Origin: Myoxocephalus aenaeus
Lineage: Eukaryota > Chordata > Actinopteri > Perciformes > Cottidae
DNA: 64,000 nt
Assembly: GCA_038501785.1 (NCBI GenBank)
Contig: JBAMJR010000025.1
Location: 957,001 to 1,021,000, forward strand
Direction of reading: 5' to 3'
The first letter of the stretch is position 1. Each line of letters begins with the position of its first letter. The position numbers and the translations under genes were made by a program. The notes beneath the pieces were generated by a model that searched no databases, was not told the DNA's origin, and worked only from the letters and a program-made list of their open reading frames with translations. Of this stretch, positions 11,109 through 24,799 are shown piece by piece.

Positions 11109-12036
11109 TAGAAGCTATCTTGACTGACAAACGGATTAGCTTGTGGCTGATTTATTATGTGGTGAGTGGACCACATGAGACACGCAGCAGCACATTTAGA
11201 GGAGACAACGAGGAGGATGTGACTCTGCGGGGGGGCGCGGTGCCGGTGTGACGGTTAGACAGCATGCGTACGTCCAAAACCATGTCCCCCACTGGGTTTG
11301 TCCAACATGTTCATCTTCAACATTAAAGTATATCATGTATGTGACATAATTTACGGAAATTTCAGCCAAAATGCCAAACTTGGAAGCTTCAAGAATCAAT
11401 GGATGATTCAGTGATCAGTGACTATGTCCACTTCTTGGCTTATTATAATAAAATAACTTTATTTGCATCCCATTTTTCAAAACGCCTTCCACATGAAGGA
11501 TCACACAATACAGAATCAATGAATAAACAGGAAGGGAGAAAACATTTCATCAGAACTACAAAGAGCATTCAAAAGGCCAGATTCCAAGAAAATAAACATA
11601 GTATGATACAAGTTTAAAAATAAAAATGATAAAATAATGATACAACTTATATCTGAAATATCTACATCTTCAAACAAATAATGGCATATCTAAATTAAAA
11701 AGGCCTGTAAATAAAGAGTCTAAAGCTGCAGCCTGGGATTCAAAGGGTTATTATACATTTACATGTTGACTGTAAACAGCAACTCCACACGGTTTAGAGC
11801 GGCACTACAAAAAATCAAAAAGTCAGGACAGTATGGAGACAATCGAGCAGAAGAACAAAGGCAGGGACCCAAGGGTTACAGCTCCATCCCCTCCCATGAT
11901 GCAATACAATGAGACCAAAGTCAAAACAGCTGTGCTTGTAACACTTCTCACTGACAAGCCGCCGCATTGCTGGATTCTCCCTGCAGTGTCCATATTGGGT
12001 GATTGTCTAATTAACAGCCAACTAATGTCATATTCT

Positions 12037-12038
<2 letters not shown>
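11109..12038. other. Unique sequence, no gene seen
   Basis: AT-rich, with short frames only. Confidence 0.5.

Positions 12039-12103
<65 letters not shown>
12039..12103. repeat. (TC)n microsatellite
   Basis: A perfect CT/TC run of about 32 units. Frames across it are poly-Leu/Ser or poly-Arg/Glu artefacts. Confidence 0.97.
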
Positions 12104-12104
<1 letters not shown>

Positions 12105-12720
12105 GAAGGGTAAAAACACAATCTGCAAAGGAAGACTTGCAGTAAAAAAGGGGAAAAGCATTCAATGGTGTTGAAACCAATTACTGTTATTGCTCAGACA
12201 GAGAGAGGAAGAGAGGCGGCTGGCGTTAAAAGATTCATGGGCACCTGTGCGCTTGGGTAACGGCTGCAGATGGAGCTGTCCCAGCATCTTCCATCGCTCC
12301 ATTGAGTGTTGAGCTGTCAAAAAAGACGAAAAAGACAAGTGTGGACATTGAAAGGAGGAGAAACGGCTCGTGAGATACACTGAGAGACGTGCTCGAGTGA
12401 CAAACTACGAGAAGAAAAATGAGTGAACATCTCCCTCTAAAAAAGGGCCTGGATGCAGTTCTACTCTTTCTACCTCCACGCTCCTGGACAAGATCTGCAG
12501 TGATGGTCTCCACGTCTGTTTCTCCATTTTGGTTGAAAACTGGAGATATACAGCCATATGTGTTCAGCCTGATGTCATTCTCACAGCGTCTGATACCGGA
12601 GCACCGGACCTTCGAGTACCTACAACGTGAACCCATCGGCGTCATTGTTAGCCGAAATGTTCCAGGAGTGTGTTGAAGTATAAAGATCGCCAAAAAACCA
12701 CAAAGGGAGGTGGATGGGTC
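12104..12720. other. Sequence with an unsupported long minus-strand frame
   Basis: A 170-codon minus-strand frame covers 12235-12747. I see no domain, no flanking splice sites that I would trust and no related sequence in the window, so I do not call it a gene. Confidence 0.4.
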
Positions 12721-14180
12721 CAACGTATCCTCATAATGTATCCTCACAACGCATCCTCATACAACGTATCCTCACACAACGTATCCTCTCATAACGTATC
12801 CTCATACAGTATCCTCATACAACGTATCCTCACACAGTATCCTCACAACGTATCCTCATACAGTATCCTCACACAACGTATCCTCTCATAACGTATTCTC
12901 ATACAGTATCCTCATACAACGTATCCTCACACAATGTATCCTCATACAACGTATCCTCTCATAACGTATCCTCACACAACGCATCCTCATACAGTATCCT
13001 CTCACAACGTATCCTCTCATAACGTATTCTCATACAGTATCCTCATACAACGTATCCTCACACAACGTATCCTCATACAATGTATCCTCTCATAACGTAT
13101 CCTCATACAAGGTATCCTCACACAACGTATCCTCATACAACGTATCATCATACAACGTATCATCATACAGTATCCTCACACAACGTATCCTCACATAGTA
13201 TCCTCACACAACGTATCCTCTCATAACGTATCCTCATACAGTATCCTCATACAACGTATCCTCACACAGTATCCTCACAACGTATCCTCATACAGTATCC
13301 TCACACAACGTATCCTCACACAGTATCCTCACACAACGTATCCTCACACAGTATCCTCACACAACGTATCCTCTCATAACGTATCTTCACACAGTATCCT
13401 CACACAACGTATCCTCACACAACGTATCTTCACACAGTATCCTCACACAACGTATCCTCTCATAATGTATCCTCTCATAATGTATCCTCATACAACGTAT
13501 CCTCATACAGTATCCTCACACAACGCATCCTCATACAGTATCCTCACACAACGTATCCTCATACAACGTATCCTCTCATAACGTATCCTCACAACATATC
13601 CTCATATAGTATCCTCACACAACGTATCCTCTCATAACGTATCCTCACAACGTATCCTCATACAGTATCCTCACACAACATATCCTCATACAGTATCCTC
13701 ACAACGTATCCTATACAGTATCCTCACACAACGTATCCTCTCATAACGTATCCTCATACAACGTATCCTCATACAATATCCTCACACAACGTATCCTCTC
13801 ATAACGTATCCTCACAATGTATCCTCACACTATGTATTCTCTCATAATGTATCCTCACACAACGTATCCTCATACAGTATCCTCACACAACATATCCTCT
13901 CATACAGTATCCTCACACAACGTATCCTCTCATAACGTATCTTCACACAGTATCCTCACACAACGTATCCTCACACAACGTATCTTCACACAGTATCCTC
14001 ACACAACGTATCCTCTCATAATGTATCCTCTCATAATGTATCCTCATACAACGTATCCTCATACAGTATCCTCACACAACGCATCCTCATACAGTATCCT
14101 CACACAACATATCCTCATACAGTATCCTAACACAACGTATCCTCTCACAACGTATCCTCATACAGTATCCTCATACAACG
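12721..14180. repeat. 13/15-bp minisatellite (about 1.46 kb)
   Basis: An array of GTATCCTCACACAAC-type units (15 bp) mixed with GTATCCTCATACA (13 bp) and GTATCCTCTCATAAC variants. Long blocks recur: the order of variants near 13365-13550 is repeated near 13915-14090, which points to duplication of a segment of roughly 550 bp. The 139-codon frame near the end is made of the repeat. Confidence 0.95.
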
Positions 14181-16128
14181 GTCCCTATGATACCTTTACG
14201 GAAAGTCAAATCAGCAAACAGCGGCCACCTGCCTGAAAGATCGCTCTAAGCACAAGGTTTAAGGTTTCTTTGACGGCGTCGCATCCAAGGACCGTTGCCC
14301 TGACGATATGTGTCTGTGTTTTGTGCATTATAATTCAAATTGGTGCCAGACCATGTCTCGCTTGCCAGGGGCGCATTTCAGCCTCAGATTACTGGGAAGT
14401 ACAGAGAGATCTCTTCCTCAGTAGATGAATGTGTAAACACCTCAGTATTGAAAATAAATGTGTCAAGTCAAGGTTAGACATTTCTGGGGACAAAGGAAAA
14501 TATATGTTTGAGTGGAGGGGATCTTTAATGAGCATGAATGCAGCTTCATACAATTTATCTTTTGTTAATTTGAAAGGTTTTAGATAATCACTGTATCATA
14601 GGTCGTGTTTTTAAGTTATTCACTGGTCGACTTTGTATTTATGTTATTGATTGATGTATTGATATAATGTTGAATGTAGTGGGTCCCTGAATGCAACTGA
14701 AGTCCTCTTGGTCTGTGTTTTACTGTTTCCATTGCTGTGTGTGTTTGTTGTCTGCTCTGAAATGTGTATCTTTTGTAATCATGCACGAGCAACCCAACTA
14801 GTTTCCCTGTCGTTGGCCTTTCTGAGATATCCATTCAGACATCATAATATGTGCTCTAATTATTCAGGTGTTCATTTCTGTGTCTCCTCCAAGTCAAAGG
14901 ATGAAATGTGTGGTGCGAGTGAAGTGTGGGAGCTGCCTCTCCTCCATCACTGTGTATGGTACTTGATGGGGTAGCAGTCCGCTGAGTGGAGCATGACAAT
15001 GAACACCTTGTGCAGCCGACGCAGACTCTGTGATGAACTGACAAAGAACAACCTCTGATCTGTCAGCTAATCAGCACTGAGCATGAAGTCTGGCCCAGAC
15101 TGGAGGGAACGTCATTAGTTTGGCAGGTATTTGGTTATGAACCAAAGAAATTAACAAAATGAAATTATGATGTGATGGAAGGGCAGAGGATCAGCAGATT
15201 AATTTGGATGCGTCCTCTGGGAACCATGAATGTCTGTCCAAAATATCACGGCAGTCCCTTTCATAGTTGTTGAGATATCTCACTCTGAAACATTACATTA
15301 GATTAGTAACTTTCAATCTCAAATTGTAACACATTGACAACCTTTTTCTTTGCTGAGTGCCTCACATTTTTACGCTCTGTGAACCTTGCGTTTTTGCAGG
15401 GGAGCCATGAACGCCTCGGGTTGATAACAAATACAATTCAGAGTAGAAAGGTACCCGACATAATACGCTTTTATATTCTCAATGTGGTAACTTGAGCTCG
15501 ATACCTGGAGCTTTGTGACTTTACCAACCGTAGTTTGCAGGTCTGAACAAAAAGAGGCCCGGAGGCAAATTGATGCAGAACTAATGATTTTGGACAAGTT
15601 TAAACTGTTATGTTAACCTTTAGGTGGTGTACAGTTCATGGGATGCGTTAAGCCTACGTTAGCACTCATTCAGCGGTTGCCTAGCAACACAATAAAAACT
15701 ATAAAAATGCTCCGTCTGATCAGAGCCTTAACCTCTATCACATACCAACGCTTTGCTGCGCCCAAGTGCATCCGATACCCTTTAGCGTCCGCGCCTTGTT
15801 AGCTCTTAACGAGTAAACTTGCTCGTGTGTGAACCAGACTAACAATTTGGCGGACACTTAAATCAAAGGCTCACACGCATCTTTTATACTATTTACAGTG
15901 GGCCTAAAAAAAAACGGGGCCTAAAAACTGAATGTCGCTACATTCTTCTCTTTGTATTTTATTCTCTTTTCCGCTCCGTCCCTCTGTCCACCTCACAGAC
16001 GAGGACACACAAACTCACTCATGCAAAGAGTTATCCAGTCTTCCTGCAGGCTGGGATCCTCCCGCCTCACTATTTAAGAGACACATAGGTGCTGAGATAA
16101 GGGGGCGTTTAGGGGCCAGGGGAATACT

Positions 16129-16130
<2 letters not shown>
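14181..16130. other. Unique sequence, no gene seen
   Basis: No repeat family or exon recognised in about 1.9 kb. Confidence 0.5.

Positions 16131-16217
<87 letters not shown>
16131..16217. repeat. (TG)n microsatellite, about 43 units
   Basis: A long perfect TG run, with frames on both strands that are repeat artefacts. Confidence 0.97.
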
Positions 16218-16218
<1 letters not shown>

Positions 16219-17887
16219 AGTAGCCACATTACAGTACAAAGAAGAACAAAACAAAGTGTATGTGTGTGTGGGAGAGATGGAGAAATGTCAGCCCGATGAA
16301 GCCCATCCTCCAATCAGAAGCCTACAGCCGCACGCGGTTCAGGGTCCTCTGGGGTTAATGAATCATCCGAGTGAATCATGATCACAGGATCCGATTCACA
16401 TGGAGAGGACAAGAGGACGAGAAGGCCCTGTTGCATGTCTGCTAATGGCCACATGCAGCTGTCGAGACTCCTCTTGTGACTGGAATGTTGGATGCGCTAA
16501 TGACTCATCATAAAAATCCATATTATAAATTGGCAATTTAAGCTCCTCGGCAGATTTATGCTTGGTGGACTTGAAACAAGTGGCACAGTTTGTGTTATTG
16601 CTTTTCTAGTACAAGCTGCGTTGCACTAAATCCCAAAGATGAACAAAGTAAAACTAATGAGTCACACTGCACCGCTTCAAATTGTTGACCGAGGTAAAAT
16701 ATATTTATCATGTCCGTGCAGACCTGCTGCTGTGATGTAGAAGTTGTTGTTTGTTATGATGAGGCATTGGGATATTACAGAGTGCATTTCTCTATTTTCC
16801 TTGTTATCTAGCCCCGGGCCCTACTCTGTGTCCACCAGTCATTTTGTTTTCTCCTCGTTTAATTTCAATGTCTTTCGTTGTTATAATTATCCAATCATTA
16901 AATGTTTCTATTTAAGGAGATTAAAGGGGGGAGTGTGACAACATTAGTATCATTTGGTGTAGCAGAACTGTGTCTAGCCTCTTAATCATTAAACCTGACC
17001 CACCAGACGATTTGTTTAAACGGAGCCAACTGAAAAGCCGTCAATGCTTCCAAAGAAATACTTGGCGGGTGATTGGATGAACCATCTGTCAATCAAACTC
17101 GTACTGAAGAGCGCCAAACATCTGTTTTATTCTTGATAAAAAGGCCTTCGGTGTCGTTCTTTGCTCCTCTTACAATGAATAAATGCTCTCCAGTCCTGAT
17201 AGAACTGATTCCATTGCAGGATCGATGCTGACCTCTTCAGGAGCCGCCGTTGTTGTTTGGAACGAGCCGTCGCCCTCCTGATCTTGACCTTAGGTCACAG
17301 TTTGGCTCTATGCCCGCTGACTTTTTCTGTGCAGACTGGACTGTGTTGCATCTTTCGAAGATCTGTTTCTCGGGGGTTTTATGTCACGGGTCCTCTGTGT
17401 TTTTTCTTTTTTCCCTTTTATTCATTCAAGTATTGTTCACTCTTCCCTGGTGTCCTGTCTGGTTTTTAATTCCTTGCCTTTCTTGTGTTTTCCCGCCTTT
17501 ATTGATTGTCTGCCCCGCCCTGCTGTTTTGTTCTACACATTGCACCTTTTAAGATTGGTCACAAAAACACGTTTGAAAAATTCCCCATTTATTGAAAATT
17601 TCTTTAAAGTGTCATTTGCCATGCAAGTGGGTGAGAGTGTGAATTGTTCTAAAATGAGGGTTAAAGGTTGAATCTTTATGAAAGGGTGGTCTCAAGTTCA
17701 TTCTGTCTAGTGTCCGGCTGTACTTGGTCTTTCAGGTGATATTCAATGTTCAGTGGCAGAATTGTTGCTCCGATTGCAGATTTGAAAGTTCCGTGAGAGT
17801 TCCTTCCTCATTTCCTGTGTTCTCCTCCTTAATGCAATGACACATTTCTTTTCAGGATGAAGGCACTGTGAACTGTCGCTCTGTTAA
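16218..17887. other. Unique sequence with a possible degenerate MITE
   Basis: No gene. Near 17383 the phrase GTCACGGGTCCTCTGTGTTT and a T-rich stretch resemble the minus strand of the element at 4535-4876, but too loosely to delimit a copy. Confidence 0.4.
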
Positions 17888-18913
17888 CACACTGAACACT
17901 GAGGTCATTTTCAGTCGATTTTACATAATTTCTTAGATTCACCTTTTAAAGGCACTTGCATATAAGATATATACCCATGTTTTACATCATAAATTGCAGA
18001 ACAATCTCAGCTATCTATATAATGAGGCACCATTGTCATAAGGCAAAAGTGTAAAGAGAAAAACGTTACAATATGACACTAAAGCTGAAAAATGGAATCT
18101 CGATTTTTGGAAATTATTCATATCGCTTGAAAAAAACCTAACTTTACTCAGGTGGTAACTCGGTATAGGTGATGGAAATTGGTTTACCAAAGGTTTTAGG
18201 TTCACAAAAGCAGTGAAATATATGAATAACATGGCAGATACATGTAAATAAATATCTAAAACTAAATATTTTATTATCGTTTTTTTTAGTAGAAATATGG
18301 TCTTTCACACCTTTCACCAAAATGATAAAAATGGGACTGAGAAATGACGTCATACTACAGATAAAGCTTCATGGGGTGTGTGCAAATGAAAAATGACCAT
18401 CACAACAACAACAAAATTGGGAATAAAAATATGTATTATAAAAAAAAATATGTACAGAATATGAACATTGAGAAATATAAAACAGAAAAGACTATTTACA
18501 ATATACATATGGCTTGCTTTGCTTCAATGGCATATCCTCATGCCATGGCATGCCATTCCCGAAAACAGTTTCTGTCCAGCTGCAGGCAGAGGGGAACGTT
18601 ACACGCCTCGCACTTCCATGGTCTTTTCGCACTTTCTTCATGCTGATTTCCTGAGTGTTCATTGGTTGTTTAGTTCACGAAATGGCGACGGACATATGAT
18701 TCAACAAATCACAGAGAAGGATTTTCGTTGTTTTTTACCAGCGTCAGATGACACACTGCTGCCCTTTCGCTTGCTTGATGATGTTAAAATGATGCTGGGC
18801 TGTGCGATTTCATATTTCTGCGATGTATTATCGAGGCGCTGTGAATATTTTAGAAATTTAGAGAAACGTTTCAAGTGTCACCACGCGAAACCGCGGCCCC
18901 AGTGGGCAGATGT
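17888..18913 (-). mobile_element. Short piggyBac derivative (copy 3)
   Basis: A 1.03-kb segment flanked by TTAA at 17884-17887 and 18914-18917. In minus orientation it matches the two 2-kb piggyBac derivatives at 24800-26807 and 58112-60109 at both ends. It keeps the 5' leader, about 270 bp, and the 3' region, about 750 bp including part of the C-terminal cysteine-rich sequence. The 5' leader is joined directly to the C-terminal part near 18641, so both exons upstream of that point are gone. It is more diverged from the other two than they are from each other. It cannot encode a transposase and would depend on one made elsewhere. Confidence 0.85.
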
Positions 18914-18917
18914 TTAA

Positions 18918-20930
18918 GCTCAGTTCACACATTGGACACGTTAGTGTACATGATGGTGCATTGATTTCCAATGGCCACGAGGCAGAGCAGTTGCTTATCT
19001 GGTCCTCCTTTGATAAACTCCAGCCAACTCAGTCTGTACACCAGTGGCAGCAGAGATAAGCAATCAGTGTGTTAGCTGAGCATTGTTGGTGCAAGCCCAA
19101 CTGTAGCTAAAAATAACTGACGTGACATGAGACCTGAAATAATCTTTTAAGTACATATACATGAATATGCAATTTGTGAATTATACATCATTATAATAAG
19201 TATAATCTTAAACCGCAAATTGCTCTGCTATGCTCACCAGCTAGTCTGCTGTTTGGTGTTGCCCGTCGAAACAAGATTAATGGCAGACACACTGAACCAA
19301 AACATGGTTTAAAATTATGGGCCATGAAACCAAAACAATGAGCTGAAGGACACCCAAAAAAAGGTGCAGATGAAGCTGATTATGTACTATATTGGTTGCA
19401 GCTTTAAAGCTCTGAATGTATTTAGTATTAACAAGTAGTTGCACTTTAAAAGTCATTACATTCATGTTCATCTCATGAACCTTGGCAGGTTTTGTGATCT
19501 CCTCTTTGAGATTGATTGAGTGGTTTATACCTTACAGCAGCCAGTAAGAAAAAAGAAATTGCTTCATTCACAGATGATCTTATTTATTTCCGTCTCTGAC
19601 TCTTCACTGTAGTGCAGTGAGATCCCTATCGGGCAAAACATCTCAAGATGCAATTTGACTCAGAATAGCAGAGAGAAAAGAAAAGTCATTTCTGATGAAT
19701 ACAGGAATACCAAGAAATTCACTTCTCACGTAAACCCCATTTTTAATGGAGCAAGCTAGAGGCTGCGGACCACTGGTACTCATACTCAATCAGTCAGAAA
19801 CAGTTTAAGACATTTGGCTTGGCGATTATGACATTTCACAATGTGAAAATGTACAATAGAATATTGTAAACAAATAAGAGTATGCTAAAACAAGTAGGCA
19901 ATTCATGCATATTAATAGAGAAGAGTTGTGCAAGGGGGTGTACCTGTAAGACATTGCCCTGTGGATGGGGGCATAGTTTGAGGGTAGGGCCGCTGACCAT
20001 ATTTGACGAGTTGGGAGCGAGAATGTCTTGACTTAACGTCACTGAGTTGTTAAAAGGGTTGTTTTTGTATTGAATCATCACTGTGAAATAGATGTAGAAG
20101 TATGAAATTGAACACACACAATATACACACAAGGTTGTTCTGCCAGCACAACCCCCTTCAGATGTGTTTTGACTTAATTTCCTCTTTTATTAATTCATTT
20201 TGATATCATTCATCTTCCAACAATATGGTCTAAATCCCGTTTCCCATTCCTTGCCAGCGTGTAGAAGACCACTCAGGAGGGGTAATTAACAATATGTGTA
20301 CTATTATAATTAATAATTGCTTTGGTTTGCTTTTGCTTTTTCCATTCCTCGGGCTGTGTTCCATGATAATCCTAAAAGCATACATTGGTACATTTTCATC
20401 TCAGCGTTTCAAGTTATTGCTGGTAAAATATCTAAAAGTGCTTCATCTTCAAGCGACTGTTGCTTGCGATTCCCAGGGAGGCTAATTAAAGCTAATCAGT
20501 TAATTAAATCCCTGCAGCCATCTGAAGGGAGCCGGACAGATATGTGATGAATCTGCAGCCTGCGAGTTTAAAGTGCTGCACAGCTCAGAGCCTGTATGCA
20601 CGGGGATCCACTGTTTTGATCATTAGTCATGTCCAAACATCCGCCTGTTGCAATAGAATCACACATCAAACCGGTCAGTTATAATTGTATGCTGACACAG
20701 AGACAGACTGGACTACTGTTTGGATTTCCATTTATAGCCTCACTGCTATATTTAGCAATTGACTCCTTGATGCTGCCGGCTTCCCAATGGCAGACTCGGG
20801 CTGTCTATGTTGCCGGGGCTGCGTAATGTTTTCTAGAATGTAAGGCTGCCTTTATGGAACTGCATCACGTTTTCTTTTTCTTTAAGGGCAACCATTTGTG
20901 CACTGCATCTCATTTTCTTCATTGGAATGG
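18918..20930. other. Unique sequence, no gene seen
   Basis: About 2 kb with no recognised family. The phrase TGACGAGTTGGGAG near 20008 recurs near 37998 (see findings). Confidence 0.5.
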
Positions 20931-21679
20931 CATCCAAGAGGGCACTTCATCATGTTTTAGCTACCATAGGGGAATCCAAGAGGGCACTTCATCATGTTTT
21001 ATTTACCATAGGGGAATCCAAGAGGGTACTTTGTCATGTTGTATGTACCATAGTTGAATCCAAGAGGGTACTTTTGTCATGTTTTATCTACCATAGGGGA
21101 ATCCAAGAGGGCTTCATCATGTTTTATCTACCATAGGGGCATCCAAGAGGGCACTTTGTCATGTTTTATCTACCATAGGGGCATCCAAGAGGGTACTTTT
21201 GTCATGTTTTATCTACCATAGGGGAATCCAAGAGGGCTTCATCATGTTTTATCTACCATAGGGGCATCCAAGAGGGTACTTTTGTCATGTTTTATCTACC
21301 ATAGGGGAATCCAAGAGGGCTTCATCATGTTTTATCTACCATAGGGGCATCCAAGAGGGCACTTTGTCATGTTTTATCTACCATAGGGGCATCCAAGAGG
21401 GCACTTCATTATGTTTTATTTACCATAGGGGAATCCAAGATTGCACTTTATCATGTTTTATCTACCATAGGGGAATCCAAGAGGGCACTTCGTCATGTTG
21501 TATCTACCATAGGGGAATCCAAGAGGGCACTTCATCATGTTTTATCCAATGGAAGGGCACCATAGAGGGCACTTTGTCATGTTTTATCTATCATAGGGGA
21601 ATTCAAGAGGGCACTTTGTCATGTTTTATCTACCATGGGGGCATCCATGAGGGCACTTCATCATGCACTTCATCATGTT
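20931..21679. repeat. 42-bp minisatellite
   Basis: About 18 copies of a unit near 42 bp that begins CATCCAAGAGGGCACTTCAT and ends CTACCATAGGGG, with a shorter variant lacking part of GGCACTT. Divergent flanking copies extend from about 20850. The 183-codon frame across it is repeat-derived. Confidence 0.95.
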
Positions 21680-23345
21680 TTGACGCTTTTCTGAACCACT
21701 TCAGAGTCGCTTCTGCATCTCACTTGATCTTGAAAATTTCAAGAAACAGAATCATTGACAGAAAAGAGGCACAGGTGAAAACAGTAAAATCAGCATGGGC
21801 AAGGCATCAAGGCCTCGGTGGCCATTGGGCGTACCATTTTCAAAAGGGCATCAAGGCAACCTACCCTGGATGTGTGGCTTCTTGCCCTATTGAACCCAGC
21901 CAGTTACGTTTTTAATGAAAGGCAAATTCAATTGCATTCATCCTTGTGCAGCAGAGTGAAAAGCTAATACAATTTAGTTGAATAAAGGCCACTGATTGAG
22001 TGCCACAAGCATCAGCAGTCACCAATAAAAAGTCTCAGACAATTGTTTTCTTATTATTAATTTAATAGGCTGCACTCAAAACAGGGTTCAGAACCAACTC
22101 TCATATTCAAATGTCATTCTTGTTTATTTACCCATGAACCACTTGGGCTGACATTTCTGATTCCCCATTCCACCAACTAGTCCTCACAGCATAGTCTATA
22201 CAGTAAGACAGACACAATGCTCGGCAGCATGGTGTGCATACATTATATTGAAATCCCAGCCATGTGGGATGTTTAGAAGTAGACACACAGCGCCACACTT
22301 CAGGAACAATCTGCTCTAATGATTTCTAATGTGATTGGATTTCTCTTCATGGCCACTGGGCTGTGTCCAATTCGGCCCTGCCTCTGATTTTGGTTTCAAA
22401 TGAAGACCTTGTCACAATGTAGAGGTTGAGATGCATTGTGGGAGGCAGAGCCTCAGCACTGACCCACCAAACCAATTCCCTTCCTTTCCCTTTATTCCCA
22501 TTCCCGTCAGGCTCTTCCCTCCCTGTCATGTTCATTTTTCCTTTGCCTCATCTTTCCTTTCCTCTTTCATCATTCATTTCCTTTACAGTCTTCCCCTATC
22601 CATTATCAGAGTTTGAGATTTTTTGACAAGGGTGATTTATTTCTTTTGTCCCTGGCCTGCTACAGCAGTCGTTCCCTCTTCAGTGCCATCTTCCCTTTTT
22701 TGTTCTTTCCTTTCCTTGCTTTTTCCTTGTTGTTTTCTATCCTTGTTTCCTAGTTGTGCCGTTCTTTTGAGACCGTAATAGTGGAAATGTTGTTGATTTA
22801 AATTGTGCAACTAACTTCAGTTTGAGTAAAATCCGACTTAATTTCAGGTACAGATTAACATTTACGTTACAATATTTTCTTTCTTCTTAAAGTGTTGTTA
22901 ATGTATATATTATTAATATACAGGAATACATACTTTATGTATGATTGTGATTCATTCATTTTGCTACTCTATTCTCACTTAACTTTCTTTTTATGTTGTG
23001 AAATTATTCCCAAGAGACAAACTTCCTTCACTCCTTTTTACATTCAATATTTTTGTGAAAATGTGACATTAACTTAGTTTAGACAAGCATAACGTGAGTC
23101 TATTAATAGTTAAATTCTCATTGTCATGCATACATCTAGTATGTGTATAGCTATACTGTAGAATGCACACAAAATGATCCGAGCAAGCATGTTGTCTGGC
23201 GTGGTGCAATTCCTTTGCTCATGTTGTTAAACTAGAACAGATTGCATCCATGCAGGACAGGTCTTGCATAAATGTATTGTTGTTCTACAATTTCAGGTAT
23301 GTAGGTTTATAATATTGTAGTATTTTTCAAATAAGAATGTGTTTT
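21680..23345. other. Unique sequence with a pyrimidine-rich tract
   Basis: A C/T-rich stretch covers about 22470-22740 on the plus strand. No gene or family recognised. Confidence 0.5.
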
Positions 23346-23561
23346 GGTTATTTACAATTACAGGGATTACATTAATGTTCATTCAGCTGTCGCTTTTATC
23401 CAAAGTAATTTAAATTGTTGCTCTATACACCGTAGACACAGCAACGGGGAGCAATTCTAAGTTAAGTGTCTTGCTCAAGGACACAACAACTAGGACTAGC
23501 GGAGCTCGAACCACCGATCCTCTGTTTGAAAGACAGGCATGCTAACCACTGAGCCACATGG
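23346..23561 (-). mobile_element. tRNA-derived SINE with L2-type tail
   Basis: On the minus strand the order is TGGCTCAGTGGTTAGCATGC (A-box-like), GGTGGTTCGAGCTCC (B-box-like), then GTCCTTGAGCAAGACACTTA, and finally TTGGATAAAAGCGACAGCTG with AATGAACATTAATGTAATCC. The last phrase resembles the tail shared by fish SINEs and L2/RSg-type LINEs (TTGGATAAAAGCGTCTGCTAAATG). It is a non-coding retroposon, mobilised by LINE machinery in trans. The copy looks nearly full length. Confidence 0.8.
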
Positions 23562-24035
23562 ATGTAATGCTGACGCCCTGTGTTTACTTGCAATAAATGG
23601 TGAACAGATAATCCCAAAGGTGTTTTTTGTCCATAACAACACACCAAAGAATTAGACCCATACACCACCTTGACGTCGATACAGGTCATGCAGAGGTAAT
23701 GACTATCAGGGGGGCCTTCTTGCTGTGTCATGTGTGAATCATTTCATGGAAAATGTAACCTCCTGTGTTGTATTTGACTTTGTATTGCTGAGCTGTTTAG
23801 CATTGCTGTCGTGTTGCTGTGCCATGACCTGGAGGCACGCCTATAAATGAGACCGACAGGATACGTGGTTCAATAAGGGCAAGAGAAACAGACTGCTGTT
23901 CTTTCAAATCCTGTTTGGAAGAAGATAGTGATTTGGTGCCTGGATACACATTGTACAGTTAATAACATTTAAATAAGATCAGCGATGTTTCTTTGGCTCG
24001 CATGGATGCAGTTGTCCAGTTGATGAAAATTAAGC

Positions 24036-24038
<3 letters not shown>
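23562..24038. other. Unique sequence, no gene seen
   Basis: Leads into the first (AT)n block of the transposon train. Nothing recognisable. Confidence 0.5.

Positions 24039-24103
<65 letters not shown>
24039..24103. repeat. (AT)n block 1
   Basis: About 32 AT units directly abutting the terminus of hAT-Ac copy A. Confidence 0.95.
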
Positions 24104-24108
<5 letters not shown>

Positions 24109-24799
24109 CTGTCAAACGATTAAAATATTTAATCGCGATTAATCGCATTTATGTCATAGTTAACTCGCGATTAATCCTTTTTGCATTTTAATGCTCTTAT
24201 CAACATGAAAAAGTGGATTGGCTTACTTTATTTTATTGAAAAACAACTGCCAAACAGGGCGGTACAAAATAAAATTACTGCACATTTCAGGTAAACAAGG
24301 GTTTACAAAATAAAATGATAGAGTGCAGGCACCAGGCATGAAAACGGGTCAGGGGTGAAAAAGGTGAGAAGGATATTACCCCTCTAGGAGGGTCCGGGGG
24401 CATGCTCCCCCGTAAGAAAAATTTAAATATTCCATATTTTAAAGCATCAATCTGATGCATTTTGAGATGCATTTTTTGCCAACCCGGGGAGAGCTGGAGA
24501 AACTTAACTTCAGCCATGATTAAAAGTATTATGCAAGCCATTTCATGCCAGCCTGTCACTGGTCTAACATTTACAGTATATGAGGCACAATGTGGTAAGG
24601 GAGAGCATGGCTGCCTTTGTTAGCATTATATATCTATCTTTGATGCAGAGAATGCATCTGGCGAATCCCTGCCTGTTGATTTTGGAGAATACATCTCCTA
24701 GATGAAAGGACACCTCTTGCCCTTTTATTGAGACCTTGCCTTCCAGTTTTAGCCACGACCAGTTCCAGCTGCATTTCAATCCAGCATCCAGCTGTTTAA

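Noticed and set aside
12235..12747. 170-codon minus-strand frame
   Set aside because: No recognisable domain; it overlaps the start of the 12.7-kb array and has no support from neighbours.
20931..21679. Possible CRISPR array because of the 42-bp period
   Set aside because: The entire unit is conserved without variable spacers, and the surroundings are vertebrate.
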